Shown here: positions 49,830 to 58,338 of the stretch, in pieces | How positions within the stretch are numbered: position 1 is the stretch's first letter | Layout: every line of letters starts with the position of its first letter | Assembly (NCBI RefSeq): GCF_017094525.1 | Contig: NZ_CP064788.1 | Span: forward strand, 2,217,030 to 2,281,029 | From: Halapricum desulfuricans | Lineage (GTDB): Archaea > Halobacteriota > Halobacteria > Halobacteriales > Haloarculaceae | Reading direction: 5' to 3' | DNA length: 64,000 nucleotides | Program-made: the position numbers and the translations under genes | Notes under the pieces: generated by a model | The model's database searches: none | Told to the model about the DNA's origin: nothing | What the model saw: only the letters and a program-made list of their open reading frames with translations

Positions 49830-51224
49830 ATGCCACCCTCGTTCGTCAACCGTTCGGAAGAGCTGTCGCGGATTCAGCGGGCTTACGGGAGCGAGTCCGC
49901 TGAGTTCATCGTCGTCCTGGGACGCCGGCGAATTGGAAAGTCGGCGCTTGTCCGCGAATCAATCCCCGACGAGAATACCGTCTACTACCAGGCCACACGG
50001 GATACTGCCGCGGTTCAGATCTCTGACTTCATTCAGGAAGCTCAAGGGGCGTATCCAGGAATTGAGCGGATTCGGGAAGACTGGGAATCACTGCTCGGGT
50101 ATCTCGGCGATCAGAACGCCACGGTCATCATCGATGAGTGGCCGTTCCTCGTTGAGGCGGATAGTAGCGTTCCCACGAACTTCCAGCGCGTGTGGGACAC
50201 GGAACTCGAAGAGACGGAGATGACGCTTGTCTTAGTCGGGTCGGCAATCAGCATCATGACGAACAAAATCACGGAGCAAGATGCCCCGCTGTACAACCGG
50301 GACACGGTTCGATTGGATCTCGCACCGCTCTCGCTCGGTGATGCAGCCCCGTACTACCCTGCCACGACGGACGACCCGATTGGGGTTCTCGAAAGCTGGA
50401 GTATCTTTGGCGGGACACCATTCTATCTCCAGCTCATCTCGCCGGACGAGTCGCTTGCGACGAACGTAAACCAGCATATTATCAGCCAGCACGGCCGCCT
50501 GCACGGTGAGCCAGAAACCATTCTTCAGACTGAAAGTGTGCGGAAACCGGAGCGATACATGAGTATTCTCCGGGCGCTCGCTGATGGAAACCGCGAAACG
50601 GGCGAGATCGCCGACTACGCTGGGTTCGATGACTCGCGTGGGGTGTGGCGGTACGCTGAACGACTGAAACAACTCCGGGTGATCGAAGAAGACCAACCGG
50701 TTACAGAGGAGACATCGAGCCCGAAGCGATATCGGATTCAGGAACCGCTGTTCCGGTTCTGGTTCCGTTTCCTCTACGGGAAGAACCCGCAGCACATCAC
50801 TGCTGACGATCCGTTCACGGAGCAGATTCGCCCGGACTTTCCGGCCTACGTTGGCCGCGTCTTCGAGGGAGTGTGCCGTGACGCGCTCCCGGTGCTGTTC
50901 CCGGAGGCGTCGTTCAGTCGGATCGGTGGGTGGTGGGACTCGGAGGGGGAACTGGATGTCGTTGGGCTCGATCACACTGGGCGCATCATCGGTGGCGAGT
51001 CAAAGTTCACCGCGAGTCCGATGCATCCGGGACACCTGGACGATGTCGAAACCAGAATGGAACGTATTGAGTGGACAGCACCGAACGAGTCGGAAGCAGC
51101 CCGACAGTACTGTCTGTTTAGTCGGTCTGGATTCACCGATGCACTGGAAGAAACCGCGCAAACCCGAGACGACGTGCATCTGTTTTCGGTAGCGGACGTT
51201 GTGACTGCTCTCACAGACTCATAG
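49830..51224 (+). CDS. Archaeal ATPase with DUF234 nuclease-like domain
   Basis: A 464-residue protein. The P-loop is GRRRIGKSALVRE (about residue 31) and Walker B is ATVIIDEWPFL (about 96). A winged helix follows (GEIADYAGFDDSRGVWRYAE). The C-terminal DUF234 domain has a PD-(D/E)XK-like core, GELDVVGLDHTGRIIGGESKF. Proteins of this kind are common in mobile and defence-related archaeal DNA. Less GC-rich codons and the AT-rich upstream region suggest acquisition. The role is unknown. Confidence 0.8.
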   Translation: MPPSFVNRSEELSRIQRAYGSESAEFIVVLGRRRIGKSALVRESIPDENTVYYQATRDTAAVQISDFIQEAQGAYPGIERIREDWESLLGYLGDQNATVIIDEWPFLVEADSSVPTNFQRVWDTELEETEMTLVLVGSAISIMTNKITEQDAPLYNRDTVRLDLAPLSLGDAAPYYPATTDDPIGVLESWSIFGGTPFYLQLISPDESLATNVNQHIISQHGRLHGEPETILQTESVRKPERYMSILRALADGNRETGEIADYAGFDDSRGVWRYAERLKQLRVIEEDQPVTEETSSPKRYRIQEPLFRFWFRFLYGKNPQHITADDPFTEQIRPDFPAYVGRVFEGVCRDALPVLFPEASFSRIGGWWDSEGELDVVGLDHTGRIIGGESKFTASPMHPGHLDDVETRMERIEWTAPNESEAARQYCLFSRSGFTDALEETAQTRDDVHLFSVADVVTALTDS

Positions 51225-51355
51225 CAGGTTATTTCTCCGAGAGCTACTGCGAACGTATCCCGTGAACGTTTGGTGTCGTTCGCAACTCGACCTCCAAGCT
51301 CCCCCACCGCAGATGACGAATGGTGGGCGCTGGTTTTACCGCCTTAAAAGTAGTA

Positions 51356-51371
51356 GTCTCAGACATGAGAC
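51356..51371. promoter_or_regulatory. Inverted repeat upstream of the ZIP transporter gene
   Basis: GTCTCA-GACA-TGAGAC is a perfect 6-4-6 inverted repeat 70 bases before ATG 51442, after a ttaaaagtag stretch. It may bind a dimeric (metal-responsive?) regulator, by analogy with other zinc-transporter promoters. Confidence 0.35.
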
Positions 51372-51441
51372 GGCCAACGCAATCCGAAGCAGCCGGTCAT
51401 CCGTCCCCGCTCGAAGGTCACCTGTCGAGGCCACTCACGGA

Positions 51442-52182
51442 ATGTTCACTATGGTAGCGTTCTCGGAGGCGTTCTACTGGATCGCGGCGTTCGCCGTCGT
51501 CGCGGCGCTGGTCAACAGCGCGGGTATCGTCGCGATAGTTCGACACCGAGAACGGGCCGAACGCTCGCTCCCGTATCTGATGTGCTTTGCCGCGGGCATT
51601 CTCATCACGACGCCGCTGGTTCACGCCCTGCCGAACGCGGTCGCGAACAACGCCGATGCAGGCATCACCGCTCTGGGCGGGTTCCTCTTCATGTTTCTCT
51701 CAAATCGGGTCATCAAGCACTACACCAGCGAGGAAACGCTCGCGTTCGGCGTAACGGCGGCTGAGGGCATCGGAATCCACTCACTGGTCGACGGCGTCGT
51801 CTACACCGTCACGTTCAACGTGTCGCTGCTGACTGGTGTGCTTGCCGGCACCGGACTGGTCGTCCACGAGTTCGCGGAGGGAGCGATTACCTATCTCGTC
51901 TTGCTGAAAGGCGAGGTGAGCGACCGGACCGCGGCAACGTACGCGTTCTTCATCGCGGCGCTTACGACGCCGATCGGCGCGTTCGTCGCCTATCCGCTGG
52001 TGAGTGGACTGGGGTCGGACGAGCTGGGCCTGCTCCTCGGATTCGTCTCCGGCGTGTTGATCTACGTCTCGGCGGCACATCTCCTCCCCGAGGCCCAGAC
52101 ATACGAGACGGAGCACTCGATGGTCGCGCTCCTCGCCGGCGTGGGTCTAGCGCTGTTCGTCGTCTTCGCCCGGGCGGCGTGA
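51442..52182 (+). CDS. ZIP family metal transporter
   Basis: A 246-residue protein with seven to eight helices. The metal pathway is formed by TM4 (GIGIHSLVDGVVYTVTF, in place of HNxPEG) and TM5 (LVVHEFAEGAITYLVLLKGE, the HExxE-type motif). The family moves Zn2+, Fe2+ or Mn2+ into the cytoplasm. ATG 51442 or ATG 51451 is the start; longer in-frame sequence upstream is unlikely because it crosses the palindrome and promoter. There is no cytoplasmic His loop. Confidence 0.83.
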   Translation: MFTMVAFSEAFYWIAAFAVVAALVNSAGIVAIVRHRERAERSLPYLMCFAAGILITTPLVHALPNAVANNADAGITALGGFLFMFLSNRVIKHYTSEETLAFGVTAAEGIGIHSLVDGVVYTVTFNVSLLTGVLAGTGLVVHEFAEGAITYLVLLKGEVSDRTAATYAFFIAALTTPIGAFVAYPLVSGLGSDELGLLLGFVSGVLIYVSAAHLLPEAQTYETEHSMVALLAGVGLALFVVFARAA

Positions 52183-52270
52183 ACGTCTCGTAGCGATCAC
52201 TGTACCGATGTACCGCTGCGGTCGCCTGCAATCGGGCGATCGATCCGGAAGGGACGGACAGCAGTCACGA

Positions 52271-54667
52271 TCAGTCGTCCGCGACCGCGGGCGCGTTCGG
52301 TACGTCCGCAGTCTGTTCGGTCGCCGGCGACCACGCCAGTTCCGCCTCGTAGTGGAACGCGCGGTGGTCCTGAGTGGGATCGACGACAGTCAGCGAGAGC
52401 CAGTCGTTGTCCAGCAGTTCGATCACGTCCTCGTGGTCGGCCAGCGCGTCAGTGACGCGCTCGACCGGCGCGTGGACGACCGTCGAGAGGCGCAGCGGCT
52501 GGTGGTGTGGCCGATCGGCAGCGGCCAGCAACGACTGCAGCGGGAGGCCGGTCATCAGGTCGCCGCCGTTGCCCTGATAGACGCCGACGTTGCCGACGGG
52601 GTTGTGGGTCACTTTCGACCCGCTGCCGTAGACGGCGTTGTCGACCGTCGAGAAGTAATACTGAGCGTTGATCCACTGAGTGACGACCATCGGACCCGTG
52701 AGGATTTCCTCAAGCGCCTCGCCATCGGGATCGATCGAGTAGTCATAGGAGTGGAGGAACACGCGACCGTCGAGATCGAGATCGCTCGTCAACTCGCGGG
52801 GGCCGACGACGAAGCCGGCGTTGCCGGCCAGCCCCCATTCGGGGCGCGTCTCCGCCCAGTCGGCGGTGCGGCGTTCCGTCTCGCTAACGGCCCTTGAGGC
52901 GTCGGCGTCCATCGATTCGGCTCGCTCGGCGGCCGCGCGCTCGCGGGCGGTCGCGAGGTCCGCACGCAGTCGGTCGAGGTCGTCCGCGTGACTCTCCGGG
53001 GCGTCCCCGTCGTAGAGTTCGATCTCGTCGGTGGTCGTGTTGTGTTGGGCAGCGAGGAAGACGGTGTCCTCGGGGATATCGAAGCCGCGCTCGCGGAGCG
53101 CCGTCCTGACGTCCGGGTCCGAACAGATCGACGCGAGCACGCGGGCGTTCGGGCCGCCGGGGTTGCCGGCACAGGCTCCGCAATCCAGACTCGAATCGTA
53201 GGGGTTGTTGGCCGTCTCGCCGGCGTGGCCGGTGAACACGACGAGGCGAGCGAACGTCTCCCAGCCCATCAGCTCGAAGGCCGTCTCGGCGTATTCGACC
53301 TTCCGCTCGTGGGTCATCCCGACCGGCAGGTCGCCGGCGTAGGTGTGCTGGTGATCGACCAGCGGCTCGCAGAACTCGTGGTCGTCGGGCACCGCATCGT
53401 CGACCGTATCGAACAGTTCGGCGACCCGACCGGGGACGAGCGTGCGGGCGGCGAGCGCCAGCCCGTACCCGCTGGCGGCGTTCTCGACGAAGCCGAACGC
53501 CGTCGCGGGGTTCGCCTTCAGCGTCTCGACGACCTCGCCCGCGGCCTCGCGGAGACGCGACCACCGGTCGTAGCTCGTTCGCGTGTCCGTCTCGGCCGGC
53601 ATCTCGGTGATGCGGTGCTCGGCCTCGACGATCGGTGGGCTGGCGGCGACCGAGACGTCGCTGTCGTATCCCTGATACTCCATGGGGACGCCGAAAAAGC
53701 CCGCGTAGCCGTGTGTCTCGTAGTCGCCCTCGGCCTCGACGTGACGGCGGATGATCTCCGAACGGGTGTCGATGCAGAAGACCAGTTGCGCGTCCGGGCG
53801 TCCCGACGGCCCGCCGTGAGCTAGCGACTCGCTCTCGGCAGCGACCTGATCGACGAGTTCGGCACGGTAGCTCGCCTCCCACGCGCTCAGGAACGCCTCG
53901 GCGAGTTCGTCGGTCGCGTCGGGTTCGGTGGTGTCGAGTCCCGTCGACGGCTCGATGTCGACGCCGAAGGCAGCCGAAAGTGACAGGCGGGCCGCGAGAT
54001 AACCCGCGAGAGTGATCGGGTGCGTCGCCTGCCAGGCGCTCCCGTCGCCGACGCGCTGCTTGATGAAGCCCGTCCAGCCGGGCAGGGCCGCCAGCTGTTC
54101 CTCGAAGATCGGCACCCACTGACTTTCGGGGTACGGCTCCAGCACGGCCGCGATAGCGTCGGTCGGCGTCTCGGGCAGGTCGCCGACGACGCCCTCGTCG
54201 GGAACGTCGCCATCGTGTTCGACGACCGTGCGGAACGCCGCGTAGAAGCCCGCCTCGCGGTTCGGCATCGGCCACTTCGCACGGCCCTGATCGAGGAACG
54301 CCGACAGCCACTTCGTCAGGACGTGATCAACCCGCTCGGCGTCGGTATCCGGGGGCTCCGAATCGACGGCGGTGTCCATGCGATCGAGCAGCCGCTCCGG
54401 GTCGGCCTCGCGACCCCGGTCCGCGAGTTCCGATTCGAGGACATCACGGTCGATCCGACCGTCCGCAAGCGCGGCCCGGAACGTCTCGGGGCTCGGATAG
54501 CCCCGGCCGCCGAGCAGATCGGCCGCCTGGGCTACCGCTTCCTCGAAGGGGAGATCCTCGAACCCCGAGAGCGGGTTGGCCGTCACGAACGAGTGGATCG
54601 GCCAGACCGGGGCGACGGTGGTCGCTGCCTTGTCGATGCGTTCTCCGATCGCGCGTTCAGTACTCAT
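52271..54667 (-). CDS. dabA: DabA (DUF2309/UPF0753), catalytic subunit of inorganic-carbon uptake complex
   Basis: A 798-residue protein. The beta-carbonic-anhydrase-like zinc site is visible as LVFCIDTRSE (Cys and Asp, about 322), VVFTGHAGETANNP (His, about 478) and LDCGACAGNPGGPNAR (Cys, about 494). With the membrane subunit DabB it hydrates CO2 vectorially and traps bicarbonate, driven by cation flow. The start overlaps the dabB stop by eleven bases, so the two are coupled. Haloarchaea are mostly heterotrophs, so it probably serves anaplerotic CO2 fixation (inferred). Confidence 0.9.
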   Translation of the reverse strand: MSTERAIGERIDKAATTVAPVWPIHSFVTANPLSGFEDLPFEEAVAQAADLLGGRGYPSPETFRAALADGRIDRDVLESELADRGREADPERLLDRMDTAVDSEPPDTDAERVDHVLTKWLSAFLDQGRAKWPMPNREAGFYAAFRTVVEHDGDVPDEGVVGDLPETPTDAIAAVLEPYPESQWVPIFEEQLAALPGWTGFIKQRVGDGSAWQATHPITLAGYLAARLSLSAAFGVDIEPSTGLDTTEPDATDELAEAFLSAWEASYRAELVDQVAAESESLAHGGPSGRPDAQLVFCIDTRSEIIRRHVEAEGDYETHGYAGFFGVPMEYQGYDSDVSVAASPPIVEAEHRITEMPAETDTRTSYDRWSRLREAAGEVVETLKANPATAFGFVENAASGYGLALAARTLVPGRVAELFDTVDDAVPDDHEFCEPLVDHQHTYAGDLPVGMTHERKVEYAETAFELMGWETFARLVVFTGHAGETANNPYDSSLDCGACAGNPGGPNARVLASICSDPDVRTALRERGFDIPEDTVFLAAQHNTTTDEIELYDGDAPESHADDLDRLRADLATARERAAAERAESMDADASRAVSETERRTADWAETRPEWGLAGNAGFVVGPRELTSDLDLDGRVFLHSYDYSIDPDGEALEEILTGPMVVTQWINAQYYFSTVDNAVYGSGSKVTHNPVGNVGVYQGNGGDLMTGLPLQSLLAAADRPHHQPLRLSTVVHAPVERVTDALADHEDVIELLDNDWLSLTVVDPTQDHRAFHYEAELAWSPATEQTADVPNAPAVADD

Positions 54668-56138
54668 TGTATTCCTCCGTGGCGGTCAGCACCGTGCTTT
54701 CGGGGGGTTGACTGGCGTTTACCAGCGCCACGTACAGGCGATGGCTGCGTTCGTGGACGCCGGCCTCGATTGCGACGTAGACCGCGAGGAACGCGGCCGC
54801 GACGGCGACGTGGAGCGCGCTCAGCTCGACCGGGGCCGTGACGACGGGAAGGCCGGCGAGCAGTCCAGAAATCGCCGTGTAGACGAGGGCGTAGACGCCG
54901 ATGGCCGGCAGGAAGAGCAGCGGGGCTGCCCCGTAGCGAACCGTCGAGGGGAGCGACGTGGACTGGACGGCACTGCGTGTCGCCCCCAGCGTCGTCAGCG
55001 TCACGAACAGCGCGAGCAGGAGACCGCTGTCGAGGCTCGTTCCCTTCCCGGTCAGGGCCGCGAACAGCGCGCCACCGGCCAGTCCCGTCAGGAGTGTCAT
55101 GGCCGTTCCGAGCGCACTCGTCGCGTGCTCGGTCGCCGCTTTCGGGCCAGTGTGTTCGATCCGGCCGGTGGAGCCGAGAAACTGGTAGGCCTTGTAGAAG
55201 CCGTGCAGAATCAGGTGAGTGATCGCGGCCCCGAAAAAGCCCAGTCCGGCCTGCATGATCATAAAGCCCATCTGCCCGACCGTCGAGCCGGCCAGCTTGC
55301 TCTTGACGTCAGGCTGGACGGACTTGAGCAGCTTTCCGAGCAACGCGCTGGCCGCACCGATCGCGACGACCGCGAGCATGAGCGCCGGTTCGACCGTGAC
55401 GACGGGGGCGAACCGCAGGAGCAGGATCCCGCCCGCGTTGACGAAGCCAGCGTGCATCAGCGCCGACGCCGGCGTCGGTGCGGTCATCGACGCGAAGAGC
55501 CAGCCGTGGAACGGCACCAGCGCGGACTGTACCATCGCCGCGAGGACGAGCGCCGACGCGGCGACGATCCACGCCGGCCCGCCGAGCGTTCCGGACGCCG
55601 CGGCGATCCCCGAGACTGTCGTCGCGCCGGTCGCCCACCACAGCGTCGTCAGCGCGACGCCGAGCAGCGCGCTGCTAGCGAGGAAGTACCTCCGAGCGAC
55701 CGCCTCGGCCGCCCGCGCCTGTCGCCATCCGTCGACGATCCCGATCAGCTTCGCCATCACCAGCCCCATCGCCAGCCACAGCAGGCCGAACAGCGCGAGG
55801 TGGTCAGCCGCGACCAGCGCCATCACGAGAGCTGTGAAACCGAACACGGCGACAAAAAAGCGCGTCTCGTGGGCGTTCCCCGCCATGTACCGACGCGAGT
55901 AGCTGTGGACGATCCCGCTGAAGAACGTAGCGACCACCCATAGCAGGACGGTCAGTCCATCGACGGCCACCACGCCGGCGAACTCCCGGCCGCCGAACCG
56001 GACCAGGCCGACGAGGGCCACGACGCTCATGGCGAACAGCGACCACACGAGCCACGTCAATGCAGCGGGCACGAACGGCGACTCAGCCGCCGTGTCCGGG
56101 AGCGATCCGACCGTCGTCTGTGAACTATGTCCTGACAT
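54657..56138 (-). CDS. dabB: DabB, NuoL/MrpA-like membrane subunit of inorganic-carbon uptake complex
   Basis: A 493-residue proton-conducting subunit homologue with about 13 helices. Family residues include ATFFSGIVHSYSRRYMAGN, SALVPFHGWLFASMTAPTP, SALMHAGFVNAGGILLLRF (conserved His in helix 8) and KSKLAGSTVGQMGFMIMQAG. It ends ATEEYNEY with dabA starting inside. ATG 56138 (MSGHSSQT) is preferred over a longer start because the AT-rich promoter lies at about 56220-56280. Confidence 0.88.
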   Translation of the reverse strand: MSGHSSQTTVGSLPDTAAESPFVPAALTWLVWSLFAMSVVALVGLVRFGGREFAGVVAVDGLTVLLWVVATFFSGIVHSYSRRYMAGNAHETRFFVAVFGFTALVMALVAADHLALFGLLWLAMGLVMAKLIGIVDGWRQARAAEAVARRYFLASSALLGVALTTLWWATGATTVSGIAAASGTLGGPAWIVAASALVLAAMVQSALVPFHGWLFASMTAPTPASALMHAGFVNAGGILLLRFAPVVTVEPALMLAVVAIGAASALLGKLLKSVQPDVKSKLAGSTVGQMGFMIMQAGLGFFGAAITHLILHGFYKAYQFLGSTGRIEHTGPKAATEHATSALGTAMTLLTGLAGGALFAALTGKGTSLDSGLLLALFVTLTTLGATRSAVQSTSLPSTVRYGAAPLLFLPAIGVYALVYTAISGLLAGLPVVTAPVELSALHVAVAAAFLAVYVAIEAGVHERSHRLYVALVNASQPPESTVLTATEEYNEY

Positions 56139-56469
56139 CCTTCGGTCCAGTTGCGACCACCAGCCCCGGAGACCGACGACACCGGGCGACCAGTTCTGGT
56201 CGCTCTCAACTCGTTTGAGAACGGTATGGTTATTAAATTCTTCTATAGTCACAATCTGTTCGAAAAAGGAGTATTATAGAACGTTATGGTTCCATCAGTG
56301 TCCGAACCGGAATGCACTGAAACGAGCGTGCAGACCGCGACCGGACGGGTTTGCCTGTGACAACCAGGACGAGATGGAACAGACTCCGCTACTACACGCC
56401 CTTTCACTACCGGAACGTTCGATATGCTGGATTGGGAAACTATATCGGTATCCACGGTCGAGTGCGGGC
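56139..56469. other. Divergent promoter region between dabB and amidohydrolase genes
   Basis: No gene is recognised in 331 bases. The AT-rich core (56222-56290) contains ttattaaattcttctatag and gtattatagaac, which can serve as TATA boxes in either direction. The right half is GC-mixed, with atatgctgg and actatatcgg near 56422 and 56445 as further candidates. Confidence 0.45.
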
Positions 56470-57486
56470 ATGGAAACACTCAGGGGCACCGTCCTCGCCG
56501 GGCGGTCGTTCGATCCGGTTCAGGGGCGAGTGCACGTCGAAGACGGTCGGATCGAGGCGATCGAGGAGACGGCGACGGACTCGACCGACATCATCCTGCC
56601 GGCGTTCGTCAACGCGCACACGCATCTCGGTGATTCAGTCGCCAAGGAGGCGGCCGTCGGGCTGGGGCTCGATGAAGCAGTGGCGCCGCCTGACAGCCTG
56701 AAACATCGACGGCTGGCCGCCGTCGACCACGCCGAGCTCGTCTCGGCGATGAGCCGGACGCTCCGGTTCATGCGCCGCACGGGCACGGTCTCGACGCTGG
56801 ATTTCCGGGAATCGGGCATCCCCGGCGCACGCGCGCTCTACGAGGCGGCCGAACCACTCGATTTCGAGCCGTTCGTCTTCGGGAGCGACACGTCCGACGT
56901 CCTCGAGATCGCCGACGGGTACGGCGCGTCGGGCGCGAACGACGCCGACTTCGACGAACAGCGGGCCGCCTGTGAGGAACGCGGCGTTCCGTTCGCCATC
57001 CACGCCGGCGAACCCGACGCGACCGACATCCATCCGGCGCTCGATCTCGAGCCCGATCTCCTCGTCCACATGGTCCACGCCCGCGAGGAGCATCTCGAGC
57101 GGGTCACAGACCAGTCCGTCCCGATCGCAGTGTGTCCACGCGCGAACGCCGTCCTCGACGTCGGGAAAGCCCCGCTACGGGAACTGCTGGATCACACGAC
57201 GGTCGCACTCGGGACGGACAACGTCATGCTGAACCCACCGTCGATGTTCCGCGAGATGGCCTACACCGCCAAGCACTTCGACGTGACCAGCCGGGACGTC
57301 TTGCGGATGGCCACGACCGCCGGCGCGGAGGTCGCTGGGCTCGACGCTGGTGTCGTCGCCCCCGGCCAGCGGGCGGCCCTGCTCGTCCTCGACGGCAACT
57401 CGGACAACCTCGCTGGAACTGACGATCCGGTACGCGCTGTCGTCCGGCGAGCGACCGCACTCGACGTCAAACGCGTCGTCTGCTAG
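56470..57486 (+). CDS. Amidohydrolase family protein
   Basis: A 338-residue metal-dependent hydrolase of the cytosine-deaminase-like branch. Metal and catalytic residues are in AFVNAHTHLGDS (HxH, about residue 45), FAIHAGEPDATD (His and Glu, about 178), LVHMVHAREEHL and LGTDNVMLN (Asp, about 243). The start is ATG 56470. The stop codon TAG (57484-57486) consists of the first three bases of palindromic element R2. The substrate, a deaminated base or nucleoside, is not fixed. Confidence 0.83.
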   Translation: METLRGTVLAGRSFDPVQGRVHVEDGRIEAIEETATDSTDIILPAFVNAHTHLGDSVAKEAAVGLGLDEAVAPPDSLKHRRLAAVDHAELVSAMSRTLRFMRRTGTVSTLDFRESGIPGARALYEAAEPLDFEPFVFGSDTSDVLEIADGYGASGANDADFDEQRAACEERGVPFAIHAGEPDATDIHPALDLEPDLLVHMVHAREEHLERVTDQSVPIAVCPRANAVLDVGKAPLRELLDHTTVALGTDNVMLNPPSMFREMAYTAKHFDVTSRDVLRMATTAGAEVAGLDAGVVAPGQRAALLVLDGNSDNLAGTDDPVRAVVRRATALDVKRVVC

Positions 57487-57563
57487 TGACCGTTGTACGT
57501 CTGTTCCGGGTCGACCGCACGACTGCGTGTGGTCGCACTGGTAAATCGGTACGACGGTCACTA
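57484..57563. repeat. 80-bp palindromic element, copy R2
   Basis: An 80-bp element with termini TAGTGACCGT and, inverted, ACGGTCACTA. The central 24-nt hairpin is CGACCGCACG, loop ACTG, CGTGTGGTCG, at 57512-57535, the exact midpoint. It aligns without gaps with R1 (35906-35985) at 67/80 positions, and most changes fall outside the stems. It lies between the convergent amidohydrolase and Lrp genes and supplies the amidohydrolase stop codon. It could act as a bidirectional terminator. Confidence 0.85.
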
Positions 57564-57603
57564 TGACCGTTTGCGAACTCACCATCAAACGCCTCGATGT
57601 CAC

Positions 57604-58071
57604 CTACTCGTTTTCGACCTCGAACTTGCCGAACGGCGTCGTCTCGTGCGTGCGAACGAGTACCTCATCGGCGACGGTAAGTCCCATGTCGAGCAGTTCC
57701 TGTGCGACGGGCGTGATGTCGCTGTCGTCCTCGCCGACGGCGGTCACGAGGAGGTTCTGTTCGCCCGTGACCAGTTCCTGGACGGAGACGACGCCGTCGA
57801 TCGCCAGGATCTCTGGGACGAGTTCGCCGCGTTCGGGTATCGACGCCGTACAGTAGAGCAACATCCGGAGGGGATACCCCGACTGCTGGTAGTCGACGCT
57901 GGCGCTATACCCCTTGATGATCCCTTCGGACTCGAGGCGCCGGATGCGCTTGCGGACCGTGCTGTCCGAGGTCCCGGTTCGCTCCGCGATGTCACCGGAC
58001 GACATGTTTCGGGCGTCCTCCTGCAGTGCGTGCAAGATCGCCCTGTCGACATCGTCGATCTCCCTGGCCAT
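57604..58071 (-). CDS. Lrp/AsnC family transcriptional regulator
   Basis: A 155-residue Lrp protein. It has a helix-turn-helix at residues about 5-55 (AILHALQEDARNMSSGDIAE, DSTVRKRIRRLESEGIIKG) and a RAM domain (MLLYCTASIPERGELVPEIL, VVSVQELVTGEQNLLVTAVG). ATG 58071 follows a gap that contains element E3. It is downstream of proS on the same strand. The C-terminus ends KFEVENE. The effector is unknown. Confidence 0.87.
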   Translation of the reverse strand: MAREIDDVDRAILHALQEDARNMSSGDIAERTGTSDSTVRKRIRRLESEGIIKGYSASVDYQQSGYPLRMLLYCTASIPERGELVPEILAIDGVVSVQELVTGEQNLLVTAVGEDDSDITPVAQELLDMGLTVADEVLVRTHETTPFGKFEVENE

Positions 58072-58258
58072 ACCCCCGTGTCCGCGACAGAGACACTTTA
58101 CTGTTGTATGTCGTCCAGATGGTCGTCGAGGGCGAAGCAGACAGCCCAAACCCAGCGAACGCAAGCAGAACCGCCCGTCGGAAACCGTCGATGAAAAGGC
58201 CCGCGACCCGCAGCCTCGTCGCGGCGAAACTGCGCTCCTGTCAGTCGCGCAGTACGTC

Positions 58259-58338
58259 ATACTGGTGGCTGTACGTTCGGAGAGATATCTGGCACGACGA
58301 CGTGCCAGATCATTTCGAAATGGTATAGCCACCAGTAT
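58259..58338. repeat. 80-bp palindromic element, copy E3, with 9-bp flanking direct repeats
   Basis: Exactly 80 bp. Termini are ATACTGGTGGCT and its inverse AGCCACCAGTAT. The central 24-nt hairpin has arms ATCTGGCACG and CGTGCCAGAT with loop ACGA, at 58287-58310, the exact midpoint. The left arm region GTTCG-x4-AGATAT matches E2. The nine bases CAGTACGTC occur immediately on both sides (58250-58258 and 58339-58347), as left by a transposition event. It abuts the proS 3' end and supplies the last base of its TGA stop. Confidence 0.9.

Noticed and set aside
54576-55943. 455-codon plus-strand ORF across dabB
   Set aside because: Antisense to a membrane subunit with clear NuoL-type motifs; the translation is Arg/Glu-rich low complexity.
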